A stretch of DNA of 64,000 nucleotides from Lumbricus rubellus (GCA_945859605.1 OX243811.1:32084713-32148712), one strand, 5' to 3'; counted from the first letter of the stretch, positions 53,238 through 64,000 are shown. Numbers and translations are program-made. The notes: a model not told the origin generated them from the letters alone.

Positions 53238-54454
53238 GTCTGAACCGTTCATGAGGAAACAGACGATGTCAATTTTTTCCACAATTATAGGCCTAACCGG
53301 CTAACCTACATTTCACACAGCAGGGATGAATTTTTGTCGTCTCCAACGCATTATCATAATTATGATTATGGACTGCACTTTGGACTGCAGTGTTGCGGTC
53401 ATGTTATCGTCGTAATTATCAGGATGATGTATGCTTGAATTTGCCGTCTGCTTGGCTTCAGGACCATTAGCCAAATTGCACAATGATTATTAGTTGCGAT
53501 GTCGATCTCAACAAGTTGGCAATGCAGGAGACCCGCTGCACATGTTTACCCACACCCTCCATCCTTGTCACGCTATTTCTACACAACCCTTCAGTATAAG
53601 CGTATACGTCTTGGAGCCGTAAATCCCGGTCAATCTCTGCCAATTGGCATGACATTGTATACAGTAAACTTACCGGTTAAGTTGTAAGCACATACGGACG
53701 GACGGACGGACGAACGGATGGACGGACCCGGACGGGCGGAGACGGACGGATGGAGACGGACGGACAGACAGGCAGACGGACAGACAGGCAGACAGAGAGA
53801 CAGGCAGATAGACAGACATATGGACAGACAGACAGGCAGACAAACTTACGGACAGAGGGACATAATATATATAGAACATACGGACAACCAGACATACAAA
53901 CGGACGGATTGACAGACAGACGGACAGACAGACTCTGGCGCTTGCACTAGACACTGCAGCAGATGAGCTTATAAACAGAAGTCGTGTGCCTTATTCTTAA
54001 CGACTCTTAATCTCTTGCTAAAGACATCCACCACTGCGATGGTGTAGATATTGGAACTCATTGGGGGAGGGGGGAGTGGTCCACATTCCACTCCGCAACT
54101 AAGGGGAAGCTTGCTCCGGAAGTAAATGGTCCGATGCACCCAATAAATTCTTAAATGGAGAATCGATCGTATACGGTGCGCCTTTCCACTGCTTACGGAC
54201 TTTTTATAGCATAGACCTATATAAAAGTATATACCCTGTATATATAGGCCTATATCGTCTTGGTCGGTTACCCTGCAACCCGTGATGCATAGGCCTATTG
54301 CCTATGCCCAATATCATATTGTTTCATAAATAACTCCAAAGTCCTTCTTCGTTAGCCTTGCCTTGGCTGGGAGTGCTCCTGTGTAGCTTTCTTGAAAGAG
54401 CGTTAAATAATTCCGTAGAATGAATGAACGAATGATGTGTCAGTTGGATTAACG
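53238..54454. other. Intergenic with (GACG/GACA)n array
   Basis: GACGGACGGACG grading into CAGACAGACAGG at about 53695-53932. No gene. Confidence 0.7.
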
Positions 54455-54812
54455 CAGTGGTTCCCAACCTTTTTGGATATTAGGGCCACTTTTTCTAAGT
54501 TGGAGGACAAGCGGGCCACTTTTTCTTAGTTAAAGGACAGTAGGGGCCAAAATACTAACATTTATTTAACTAAAAGCATATAAAATTGTTATAATTGATT
54601 CAAAATAGAGTGGTTGATGTTATTTATAGACGTGAAAATAAAATAATTTGTAATAGAAAATAATTATGTGTTCTATCCTGTCAAAATTGTCAATTTTTCA
54701 TACATTTTTGTTATTCTTCGAGAAATGAGGGCCATTTTTGAGGACTGGCGGGCCATTTCTTAAGGCCTGGCGGGCCACTTTTGGCCCGCGGGCCACGGGT
54801 TGGGAACCGCTG
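54455..54812. mobile_element. hAT (Charlie-like) MITE
   Basis: TIRs CAGTGGTTCCCAACC and, complemented, CAGCGGTTCCCAACC, typical of vertebrate and invertebrate hAT-Charlie elements, with a perfect 8-bp duplication GATTAACG (54447-54454, 54813-54820). The 358-bp body repeats GGGCCACTTTTTCT blocks near both ends. No ORF. Confidence 0.92.
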
Positions 54813-54820
54813 GATTAACG

Positions 54821-55501
54821 GTTACTCTTGCTGGCGATAAAACGCAGGGTAAATAATTTAGCCGTCGTCCGTGGAGACCTCTTGATGATAGCCTACTATG
54901 TCTTTGGACAGCTGTCTTTTCCTTTCCCGCCCAATGGGTAATTATCCGGACATGGACTATATATTATTGTCTGCTTCCAGACATTGACATTTACTGCGGA
55001 CCCGTCATTTACACGTGGAAGAAACGACCTCATATGCGTGGAAGTGTTTTTTGCTGCTGAGCTGCGTCAAATGAATATTAAATGAGCCTGCTATGACTCA
55101 GATGGTTCAACCTCCAACATTACATGAAGATCAAAAAATGGAAAGTTGTGTCTTCACATGACATTCAAGACTACGCCATTGACTTTCCGGAGAGAGTTGT
55201 AAAGTCTTCTTCCAACCATGTATACTATTGTATAGGGCCTACACCGGACGGTCGACATAATTAAGACGCCTCAGTATAACCCGAATTTCAGATATAACGC
55301 GAATTCGGATATAGGCTAACGTGGTCGCGGCCATGGATCCTAAAGTTTAATTATGCACACGTCGTACTTATGACCAACTGTGGAAATGGTATGTCTGATC
55401 AAAAGACCGTTCGTATAGTAGACCGAGCTATAGCTGCTTAGAACAGGTTTCTCGCGATCATGCATTGTGAAATCTTGCTGTCATTCGCCCGTAAGACACA
55501 A
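54821..55501. other. Intergenic, no gene seen
   Basis: Unique sequence without supportable features. Confidence 0.45.
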
Positions 55502-55509
55502 CCTGCAAG

Positions 55510-55656
55510 CATAGGTGCAATCACGTCCTAAAAGTTGGGGGGGGACCATAATGAATCACGTCCTAAAAGTTGGGGGGACCATAATAATAAAGTTAGGGGA
55601 CCACCCAAAAGTTGGGGGACGCGTCCCGTGGGTCCCATATGGTGGTTGCGCCTATG
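55510..55656. mobile_element. hAT-like MITE, CATAGGTGCAA ends
   Basis: Ends CATAGGTGCAATCAC / GTGGTTGCGCCTATG, perfect 8-bp duplication CCTGCAAG (55502-55509, 55657-55664). Only 147 bp, with repeats of CACGTCCTAAAAGTTGGGG inside. Confidence 0.88.
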
Positions 55657-55954
55657 CCTGCAAGCTCTCACATGATCACATCTGCGTCGTTCGTATACTC
55701 GCAAATTATAGCGTCCACGCCACATCACGGTATTGAGAGGGGCTATACAAATTAATTATCGTAATGAAGAATGACTGAGTTGTGTGGATCGTCTAATAGA
55801 TTGTTGACTCTATATACATTAGCCTATAGGTCTACAATAATTATTCCTACCTAGGCCTACATGATACATGATGCGCGTACAGCGCTCTTTTCATAGGTGC
55901 TACATGTTTATTAATGCATCATATTGAATGCAGCTGTCTAGATAGGCCTACCTA

Positions 55955-57029
55955 TGTAACGATCGTGGAAATTGCGATCGTTAATTATAAATTTGCGGCC
56001 TAAACGATTTGCGGCCTAGATTCGCGGCCTTGCTAAATTTGCGAGCGGTCCTCGGAGTTTAACCCCTTTTTGGAACTGACCGCCGGAGCAGTAATCCTTT
56101 TTAGCGGAGAATATTGCATTGCGACACTCTATTTTTTAGATCGGCGGCAACGCAACCGTTTTGATTGGACCTCCTCGGTCACGGGACTCTCACGAGTCAC
56201 GTGACGTCGTCTCTGGTTGGCTGGAAACAGCTAGATCGGCAGACGGAGGAAAGGTTTCGAGGGTGCAACATCTCCGTGCTCGTGCCGACGAAATTGTTGA
56301 TAAAAATAAGAAGAATTCTGACAGAAATTTCATTGAAATAATTCGTTTAATAATTCAACGGACGAACGAGATATTGAAGATACTTCTGGTTAAGACCGTA
56401 GAGTCTGGAGGAAGTTTTTTACGCTAAATTGTCGACGAAATAGAACCGAAATTCTTACGTGGTAAATTCTCTGGTAGACGATTCCTTGTGACCGCCATTG
56501 TCGTCATTGCCGATCGCTGCGATAACAATTACTGGAGGGGTAGAGAAGTATCACTGTGGTTTTTATCTGATTCCTTAACCGAGAAAATTGAATAAGTGTA
56601 ATCTGTGAATAATACTTTGGCTGTGTGCAGTGTTGATAGATAATTAGCAACGAATGGATCGTGTGCAATAATTAATTAGATAATTGATTGAGTATAAATT
56701 GATTAGATAATAGTGAACAATTCTTTCAGAAGAGAAACGCGCCTGTAAAACTGATATAAGATTTAACCTTCATAAGCCTAAAGTGTTTTACTTAAATAAT
56801 CAGAGTAAAGTTAGAACATGTATTAGAAACGTGTAATAATTAAGTCGTGTAGTTAAATCTGACGGAACAGACTCTGAATAGTGAATATTGTACAGCGTTC
56901 GAGAACGTCGCTTTTAATTTCAACTATTGTTAAACATTGACAAAGTTTGTCAACTGCAGTTAAGATACGTTTGCTTAATTAAATAATCTAAACGAGTATT
57001 GAATAACTTTGACTTAAGATAACCCTGAA
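55955..57029 (+). repeat. 5' LTR plus leader of the gag-only element
   Basis: Begins with a palindrome (AACGATCG, 9-nt loop, CGATCGTT), then three GCGGCC(T) motifs (ATTTGCGGCCTA, ATTTGCGGCCTA, ATTCGCGGCCTT). The LTR/leader boundary is not defined; no clear primer-binding site. An 88-codon frame at 56161-56427 has only a TTG start and I do not call it a gene. Confidence 0.7.
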
Positions 57030-60000
57030 ATGTCCGAGGTATCTTATGAAGACGAGGTGGAGGAGAATAGGGAAGAGAATGAGGAAGGAGAAACCCCGGA
57101 TGATAATGACCCCGAGGGGATGAGTAAAACAGGAGTCGTTGAACTTCTACAGTCCTTCACAGGCACACTAGCAGAATTTATGGAGCGCCATGATTCTCAA
57201 ATAGAGCACCTAAATAACGAGATAAGTCAATTGCATGAACGCCCGGGTCAGTTTATCCCTTCTTCGAAGGAAGGTGAGGTAGTTTCGGAACGGCTAAGGG
57301 AAGTGGTAACACCACTAAAGGAAAGGGGGATCCAAAAACCTGTTGGAGCGGATTCGAACCCTGACGACCTTTATGCAAATGAAGTCGTTGCTCTCAGACC
57401 GAGAGCCGCTGAGCTGTATGTCCCTTCCACTCGAGCTATCCTTGGTACCTGTGTAAGACAACCCCGGCCTGAAGTGGTGGAAGCTAGCCTCCCTTACGGC
57501 CAATCAGGAATTGACTCTGCCCTGGCGCATACCGTAGAAACTGCTGACCCTGCTTATTTCGCATTATCTTCGGTTCCCCTCAATTCACGGACGCCGCTCC
57601 AACAGCGTGGCACCCCGTTTGGAAACACCTGGCAGTTTCCGAAAATGGGGGTCGCGACAAGTGGTACCATTAGTGGGATGAAGCTAAGGGCTGGTATAAC
57701 AAGTGATACCAGAGTAAGCGGGGTTGAATTGAGTTCGGATACCGAGGGTCCTGCTAAGATAAGCTCAGGTGTAGCAAGTGACATCAGAATTAGTGCAGGT
57801 GCTGATGGAAAGAGAATTTTTCTTGGAGAAATAAATGAACTAAATGATCCAGAAAATTTCTATGGCGCCCGACCAAAAGTGATATTTAGCACCAGAGCTA
57901 CAACTGATGATGCTAATGTAGACACTCAAAGGATGTATGATCATGATATGAGAACTGCATATGAAGGTTTTGATTTTGACTATTACATGCGAAATAAACA
58001 AATGCAAGTAAGAAATCAATTAACTGAAAAATGTCTATCGGATAGCGAGCATTCTGAAATAAAAGATATGCGGCCTTTGCATAATCTTGTACTCGATTCC
58101 CATGCGGTAGCTTTAGGGCAAAATAATGTTAAAGCATGTACTAACTCACGACTGTTAGTTTCAGATAATGGGGATCCATCATCGCTGAGGGAAAATCATC
58201 TGGTGCTTCGAGGTGCACATCCCGGGCAGACAACGACAACCATCTCGTGGGCTACCACCTTTTCCCCTTCGTCGCTCAACGTCATGGCTTCCGAAAAACC
58301 TTTCCTGCCCTCTGGCGTCGCTCCACGAATATCTACGCTCACCCTTCCTTCCGGTCAGCCGCTCATGTCGACACCGAACCTGTCGTCGGAAACCCACGTG
58401 ACACAAAGCTGCGAATATCAACGGTGGAAGGCAAGTCAACCTTCGTACATGCCTTACACGCCATATCAGCATCTGGTCGCTGATCCAACCGCTCATGGTG
58501 AACAGATTTCGACGCTGAATAAATCTGTGCAATCGTCAGCGACACAAACAGTTCCGATAAACGCTGTGGTGAAATCGAACAGTGCTACTGCTGTGAAACT
58601 GAACAGTGCAAGCGAAATCAGATCCGATGAGCATCTTAAGAATTTCAATCAAGAAGAACTGCTCCGCCTCCTGCTGCAGACACTCAGAGAATCTCCACAG
58701 AATTCATCTACGACAACCGACAATGCAGTCCAAGAAATTGCTAGTGAAAAGAAAGAACCTGCTGGGAAACTACAATCTGAATCTTCAAATTTTCCAGATA
58801 GAAGAATGAAATCGCAAATGAAGCTGGACCGCTACAATGGTAAGACGTCGGTGGAAGTATTCCTCAAGAAATTCGAGGTATGCTCGAAGAACAATAGATG
58901 GACTGAGGAAGAGAAGCTGGCCCAACTGACCTGTGCCTTGGTTGAACCTGTCGATCAACTGCTACACGAATTTGACTCTGAAGCTTTGGTGACCAGTGCT
59001 GATCTGGTCAGTAGGTTGAAACTGCGATACGGAAGCACCGATCAAGCTGCTCTGTATCAAACTAAATTGAACACTCGTCGCCAGAAGGTGGGCGAGGACC
59101 TTGGTTCACTGGCTCAAGATATCCGGAAACTGATGATCCTCGCATTTCCGGGACCAACATCAACGCACAGCGAGACCATCGCTATCAGAGCATTCCTGGA
59201 TGCTCTACGAGATAAAGATCTGGCCCTGAAGGTACGAGAAAGAGAACCAGCCACCTTAGACAACGCCTACAAAATCGCAATGAGACTGGAAGGCTATCGC
59301 TGGTCGGATGAAGACGCTGCCGATCGTCGTGATCGTCGTCCTGGGCGCATTTCGAATGTGAAAGAAACCGAACTTGACCTTGACGAAAAGTTGAACCGAC
59401 TTCAAGAACAGATGACCCGGAAGATGGAAGAAATGCTTCAGAAGTGGTCCCCGCAACCGAATACTACCTCTGCTGACGGACAATTTCGACAGTGGCAACC
59501 GCGACGACCGTTTCAACCAAAGGAGAACAATGGCTTCAGAAATCAACCGGGGGATCGCCGTCCAAATAACCTTTTCCATGGAGAAGCCCGAGACAACAGA
59601 CGTTGCTACGAGTGTAATCAACCCGGGCACCTTTCTCGAGTTTGCCCTAGCAGGACAGACAACACATGGCAGAGAGAACAAGAACAAGAACCAGAATCGA
59701 ACACGGTGAACAATGCGAGACATGTGAAGGGACGAAATGACGCTTACCTTTCAGTAACCATAAAAGGTAAACATTTGCTGGGGCTGCTGGACTCGGGGTG
59801 TGAAATGACTCTGTGCCCTGCTTCGTTGGTAGACCCTGCCGAAATCCAGCACTCTAAGCAATCCCTGTTAGCAGCAAACGGTTCAGCCATCCGTGTACTC
59901 GGCGAAACGAAACTGAAGTTGCAGATTGAAGGCCGACCATTCGAGATACCCTGTTTGGTGACCGAACAGGTTTCCGAACTAATTCTGGGCCTCTCGTGGA

Positions 60001-60560
60001 TGAAGGACGAAAACGTTTTATGGCATGTGGGTCATAACTGGGTTCTAGTGGGGGAGCACAAGTTCTCAGTTCATTGCAAACCTCGCTCCAGACTGTGCAG
60101 AAGAATCGTGGTAACTCGTGACCCTCTAGCTGCATCAGATGGTGAGAAGGAGGAAAGAAACTTCGAACGAATTCATCGCCTGGAAGGAACCCATCTTCAG
60201 GAAGATGTGGAGAAACAACCGGAATCTGCGACGCCAGAAACTTCCTCTACGGAATCTTCGCTCCAAGTCTCTGCTGCCAAGGTGGTAGCCCAGCATCAAC
60301 AGGATGGGGATGTGCATCCTCCACTCGTCCTCTCCGCTCATCGAGCCGGCGAGAGCGAAAGCACCGGAGTCACCCAGAATCATCTGTCAATTAGTTTAGA
60401 TTTAGGAGATATGCAAATTGCTGATGTTGTGTTGAATAAAGATGATTTTGTGGCTGTACCGATTAAACATGTGCAAGATAATTGTGAATTTGCAAGAAGG
60501 TTTATACAGCGCTCGAGTCCCACTAGGAACCATGGGAATGGGCCCGTGTATAGGAGGTAA
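57030..60560 (+). CDS. Gag-protease polyprotein (1176 aa)
   Basis: Starts ATG with an acidic N-terminus (EDEVEENREENEEGE). Residues about 1-590 are low in recognised domains. A retrotransposon gag domain lies at about 595-770 (MKLDRYNGKTSVEVFLKKFE, then RYGSTDQAALYQTKL). A CCHC zinc knuckle is at C859-x2-C-x4-H-x4-C872. An aspartic protease with DSG at 921-923 follows, with ILGLSWM as its second conserved segment. The last 150 residues are Ser/Glu/Gln rich, and the ORF stops at TAA with no RT downstream. A gag this long is larger than usual. Open throughout, so likely still functional for particle formation. Confidence 0.9.
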   Translation: MSEVSYEDEVEENREENEEGETPDDNDPEGMSKTGVVELLQSFTGTLAEFMERHDSQIEHLNNEISQLHERPGQFIPSSKEGEVVSERLREVVTPLKERGIQKPVGADSNPDDLYANEVVALRPRAAELYVPSTRAILGTCVRQPRPEVVEASLPYGQSGIDSALAHTVETADPAYFALSSVPLNSRTPLQQRGTPFGNTWQFPKMGVATSGTISGMKLRAGITSDTRVSGVELSSDTEGPAKISSGVASDIRISAGADGKRIFLGEINELNDPENFYGARPKVIFSTRATTDDANVDTQRMYDHDMRTAYEGFDFDYYMRNKQMQVRNQLTEKCLSDSEHSEIKDMRPLHNLVLDSHAVALGQNNVKACTNSRLLVSDNGDPSSLRENHLVLRGAHPGQTTTTISWATTFSPSSLNVMASEKPFLPSGVAPRISTLTLPSGQPLMSTPNLSSETHVTQSCEYQRWKASQPSYMPYTPYQHLVADPTAHGEQISTLNKSVQSSATQTVPINAVVKSNSATAVKLNSASEIRSDEHLKNFNQEELLRLLLQTLRESPQNSSTTTDNAVQEIASEKKEPAGKLQSESSNFPDRRMKSQMKLDRYNGKTSVEVFLKKFEVCSKNNRWTEEEKLAQLTCALVEPVDQLLHEFDSEALVTSADLVSRLKLRYGSTDQAALYQTKLNTRRQKVGEDLGSLAQDIRKLMILAFPGPTSTHSETIAIRAFLDALRDKDLALKVREREPATLDNAYKIAMRLEGYRWSDEDAADRRDRRPGRISNVKETELDLDEKLNRLQEQMTRKMEEMLQKWSPQPNTTSADGQFRQWQPRRPFQPKENNGFRNQPGDRRPNNLFHGEARDNRRCYECNQPGHLSRVCPSRTDNTWQREQEQEPESNTVNNARHVKGRNDAYLSVTIKGKHLLGLLDSGCEMTLCPASLVDPAEIQHSKQSLLAANGSAIRVLGETKLKLQIEGRPFEIPCLVTEQVSELILGLSWMKDENVLWHVGHNWVLVGEHKFSVHCKPRSRLCRRIVVTRDPLAASDGEKEERNFERIHRLEGTHLQEDVEKQPESATPETSSTESSLQVSAAKVVAQHQQDGDVHPPLVLSAHRAGESESTGVTQNHLSISLDLGDMQIADVVLNKDDFVAVPIKHVQDNCEFARRFIQRSSPTRNHGNGPVYRR

Positions 60561-62365
60561 TGTGATGTAATGTGATGGGCTGTTAGTTAAGTTGTTTGTG
60601 TTTGTTTTGTGTATCTAAATTTTTATGTAGCGCTCACATTAGTAGTTATGGTAAATAAAGTATGATTGTGGAAATGCTGATGTGAGTCGCATAATGGCGA
60701 CGGGGTAATAGCTTAGAGGGTAAAGTCCTCTCTTCCTTAGTTGATCTATGGTGATACACTGTGGTTCAGTATTATTTATGTTCATTGGTATGTATATGAT
60801 AATAATGGTTAGGGATAAGATTATTGATACTTGTCGTTTTATTGCATTGCGTTTTGTTGTTGTTGCCACAGTAAGAAAGGCAAATGTTGTGAATGTATTT
60901 TAAGGTTGAATTTGCATCTGACTGTAACTTAGCATATTGAATTACGAGTAGCTTGAGCTTTGTAGCAGTTAGTGGACACAGTCTTTGGATGTTGACTAGT
61001 GAGTTGTATGGGTTGAATGTCTGAAAGGAACTAGTATGTCTGTGTGATGTGTAAGCTCCGAGTAGTTTGTGAGTAAGATAGATTGTAGACTTGTGAGTAG
61101 TCTAATGTCTCCGCAGTCAGTTTAGATTATATGAGAGGTGAGACAGATGACCTGGTGTAGAGTTGTGAGCTGTAGACGGCCTAGTTTCTTTGGTATGCTT
61201 TACTAAGCAGTAAATCCTTTTGTTTACTAGTTAGCGTTACTGTTCTGCTCTGTTGTACTCCGTCTTGTAAGGTAGACGTGGAGAGGTCATAGCTTAGGTC
61301 AGGGAGAAACCCGTTAGTTTCTTGGGTATGTTTTACTAAACAGTAAATCCCTTTGTTTAACTTGTCTCGGGTGGTCTGCTCTGTTATACTCCGTCTTGGA
61401 AGGGGGACGTGGAGAAACTATTGCATAGGTCGAGGATAATGCCGCCCTAGTGCGTATTGATAATGCTTAGCTAAACAGAAAGCCTTTGTTTAGTAGTCTC
61501 AGCCTAAGTGTAATATGTTCTGTCTGTGATGATGTGCTGACTGCCCATGTTTATGAATGCTCAGAAAGGAGTTAGTTGCAATCGTTGGTGGTTGTATGTG
61601 GTATCTAAAAGGGTGGTGTACATGGAATACGGCATTAGTTAAAAGTGTTGTCAATTTCTAACCCTGAGTAATACGTGAGCAGTAGTATGGTCTGACTGGT
61701 TAGGAACAGGATTTGCAGATGCTGTGTGCGAATGAATTGTCGGAGTGATGGGATAAATGTGTGCTTTGACATTTAAGATGTCCTGTGCTGTGGCTCTTGA
61801 TATGCTTTGATATGTTGTGCTGTTTAATTGATAATATTACTGAATATGGTGCCGGGACATGACCTTTTAGTGTTTAGGAAGACATTTATTTATCCTTGTA
61901 AGTGGTCCCGAGCAAGTGATGGTATTGGATGAAAACTAATGATTACAGTACTATGAATGTTGATTAACCTGTCGTGCTTTGCTATTACCCTTGATCAGTT
62001 GCTGCTGTCATCTCGTACCGCTTAAGATGTAACTGATAGTAGAATCTCTCGCTGCAATTGTGATAGAAACTGTTGTGTGTTCATGCGTTTCGTTTAGAGA
62101 TATGCCTTTTACGAATTTTTAAGTTTTGCAATGACTTGCAAAGTTTTGTGAGATATACTTGAGAGGTGGTACATCTCTAGCCATATTGTAATCGCAGTTG
62201 ATGTGATTTAGCGAACTCTCTTTAGTTGATTGTGTTGATGTTCGGTTATTGTTTACATTATGGTATCCTCTACGGTACCGTGTGCATAATGTTTCTCGGT
62301 TATGATCAGCAGGAGCTGATAAATTTTTCTCTATGGTGGAAAATTTCGGACTAAGTGGGGGGAAG
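60561..62365 (+). other. 1.8-kb non-coding 3' region of the gag-only element
   Basis: GT-rich on the + strand, no coding frame. A roughly 133-bp imperfect tandem repeat occupies 61182-61500 (TAGTTTCTT-GGTATG, AAACAGTAAATCC, ACTCCGTCTTG), about 2.4 copies. It ends with GTGGGGGGAAG before the next LTR, the likely polypurine tract. Confidence 0.7.
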
Positions 62366-64000
62366 TGTAACGATCGTGGAAATTGCGATCGTTAATTATA
62401 AATTTGCGGCCTAAACGATTTGCGGCCTAGATTCGCGGCCTTGCTAAATTTGCGAGCGGTCCTCGGAGTTTAACCCCTTTTTGGAACTGACCGCCGGAGC
62501 AGTAATCCTTTTTAGCGGAGAATATTGCATTGCGACACTCTATTTTTAGATCGGCGGCAACGCAACCGTTTTGATTGGACCTCCTCGGTCACGGGACTCT
62601 CACGAGTCACGTGACGTCGTCTCTGGTTGGCTGGAAACAGCTAGATCGGCAGACGGAGGAAAGGTTTCGAGGGTGCAACATCTCCGTGCTCGTGCCGACG
62701 AAATTGTTGATAAAAATAAGAAGAATTCTGACAGAAATTTCATTGAAATAATTCGTTTAATAATTCAACGGACGAACGAGATATTGAAGATACTTCTGGT
62801 TAAGACCGTAGAGTCTGGAGGAAGTTTTTTACGCTAAATTGTCGACGAAATAGAACCGAAATTCTTACGTGGTAAATTCTCTGGTAGACGATTCCTTGTG
62901 ACCGCCATTGTCGTCATTGCCGATCGCTGCGATAACAATTACTGGAGGGGTAGAGAAGTATCACTGTGGTTTTTATCTGATTCCTTAACCGAGAAAATTG
63001 AATAAGTGTAATCTGTGAATAATACTTTGGCTGTGTGCAGTGTTGATAGATAATTAGCAACGAATGGATCGTGTGCAATAATTAATTAGATAATTGATTG
63101 AGTATAAATTGATTAGATAATAGTGAACAATTCTTTCAGAAGAGAAACGCGCCTGTAAAACTGATATAAGATTTAACCTTCATAAGCCTAAAGTGTTTTA
63201 CTTAAATAATCAGAGTAAAGTTAGAACATGTATTAGAAACGTGTAATAATTAAGTCGTGTAGTTAAATCTGACGGAACAGACTCTGAATAGTGAATATTG
63301 TACAGCGTTCGAGAACGTCGCTTTTAATTTCAACTATTGTTAAACATTGACAAAGTTTGTCAACTGCAGTTAAGATACGTTTGCTTAATTAAATAATCTA
63401 AACGAGTATTGAATAACTTTGACTTAAGATAACCCTGAAATGTCCGAGGTATCTTATGAAGACGAGGTGGAGGAGAATAGGGAAGAGAATGAGGAAGGAG
63501 AAACCCCGGATGATAATGACCCCGAGGGGATGAGTAAAACAGGAGTCGTTGAACTTCTACAGTCCTTCACAGGCACACTAGCAGAATTTATGGAGCGCCA
63601 TGATTCTCAAATAGAGCACCTAAATAACGAGATAAGTCAATTGCATGAACGCCCGGGTCAGTTTATCCCTTCTTCGAAGGAAGGTGAGGTAGTTTCGGAA
63701 CGGCTAAGGGAAGTGGTAACACCACTAAAGGAAAGGGGGATCCAAAAACCTGTTGGAGCGGATTCGAACCCTGACGACCTTTATGCAAATGAAGTCGTTG
63801 CTCTCAGACCGAGAGCCGCTGAGCTGTATGTCCCTTCCACTCGAGCTATCCTTGGTACCTGTGTAAGACAACCCCGGCCTGAAGTGGTGGAAGCTACCCT
63901 CCCTTACGGCCAATCAGGAATTGACTCTGCCCTGGCGCATACCGTAGAAACTGCTGACCCTGCTTATTTCGCATTATCTTCGGTTCCCCTCAATTCACGG
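62366..64000 (+). mobile_element. Second tandem unit of the gag-only element, cut by the window edge
   Basis: Repeats 55955 onwards: LTR, leader and gag start. A 1-bp difference in a T run (TTTTTTAG at about 56132 against TTTTTAG) shifts the offset from 6411 to 6410. Confidence 0.88.
63440..64000 (+). CDS. Gag, 5' part of second tandem unit (partial)
   Basis: ATG at 63440, open to the window edge (187 codons). Same start as the ORF at 57030. One visible substitution: VVEAT where the first unit has VVEAS (63896 against 57486). The rest lies outside the window. Confidence 0.88.
   Translation, partial: MSEVSYEDEVEENREENEEGETPDDNDPEGMSKTGVVELLQSFTGTLAEFMERHDSQIEHLNNEISQLHERPGQFIPSSKEGEVVSERLREVVTPLKERGIQKPVGADSNPDDLYANEVVALRPRAAELYVPSTRAILGTCVRQPRPEVVEATLPYGQSGIDSALAHTVETADPAYFALSSVPLNSR

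Larger units (their letters stand above)
55955..62365 (+). mobile_element. Gag-protease-only LTR element, first unit of a tandem pair
   Basis: Starts with TGTAACGATCGTGG, the same sequence that follows the polypurine-like AAGTGGGGGGAAG at 62366. One ORF encodes gag and protease; the next 1.8 kb has no pol-like frame, so RT, RNase H and integrase are all absent (a TR-GAG-like non-autonomous element). The second copy does not stop at an LTR end but continues through leader and gag to the window edge, with an offset of 6410-6411 bp and very few differences. The LTR's 3' boundary cannot be fixed from this window. Confidence 0.8.

Noticed and set aside
56161..56427. 88-residue frame repeated at 62571
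   Set aside because: TTG start, no internal methionine, within LTR/leader; its conservation follows from the duplication.

Overview
This window looks like animal (metazoan) nuclear DNA: a multi-exon gene with GT-AG introns, tRNA-derived SINEs, many microsatellites, and several transposon classes with intact target-site duplications (TSDs). A marine invertebrate deuterostome, possibly an echinoderm, is my best guess. The reasons are a Ty3/gypsy-type element whose integrase lies upstream of its RNase H (the Gmr1-like order, known mainly from deuterostomes) and the very frequent TAGGCCTA motif. The species is not proven.

Region 1 (about 1-18 kb) holds the only host gene I can recognise with confidence: the 3' part of a synaptotagmin-like protein (SYTL/Slp family) gene on the + strand. 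Eight exons, including a 24-nt microexon, join with consistent phases into 376 codons plus a stop (linker, C2A, C2B, C-terminal WIEGTLLLR block). The introns carry minisatellites, SINEs, a Tc1/mariner-like relic with long terminal inverted repeats (TIRs), and a LINE relic.

Region 2 (about 19-36 kb) is a nest of transposons. Two small hAT-like elements come first. Then a TA-flanked element with GTACCGAAATAACC-type TIRs (21271-32111) has been broken by a 6.4-kb gypsy-like retroelement and by a 5'-truncated non-LTR retroelement with a restriction-like endonuclease, both in a (TAA)n tract. A 2.2-kb hAT element and an abutting 0.8-kb element follow, each with a perfect 8-bp duplication.

Region 3 (about 36-44 kb) is mostly unannotated. 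It has a promoter-like stretch with a strong splice donor (about 37.9 kb), a YY1-like inverted site pair over an ATG (39.5 kb), one candidate coding exon (40.0 kb), a perfect 28-bp hairpin, and a LINE relic.

Region 4 (44.2-50.6 kb) is a second, minus-strand copy of the same gypsy-like element. Both copies lack the core reverse transcriptase at the same junction, yet have near-identical LTR pairs and 5-bp TSDs, so the RT-less form itself seems to have moved.

Region 5 (50.6-64 kb) has more SINEs and hAT-like elements. It ends with a gag-protease-only LTR element whose LTR, leader and gag start repeat in tandem 6.4 kb downstream and run off the window edge.
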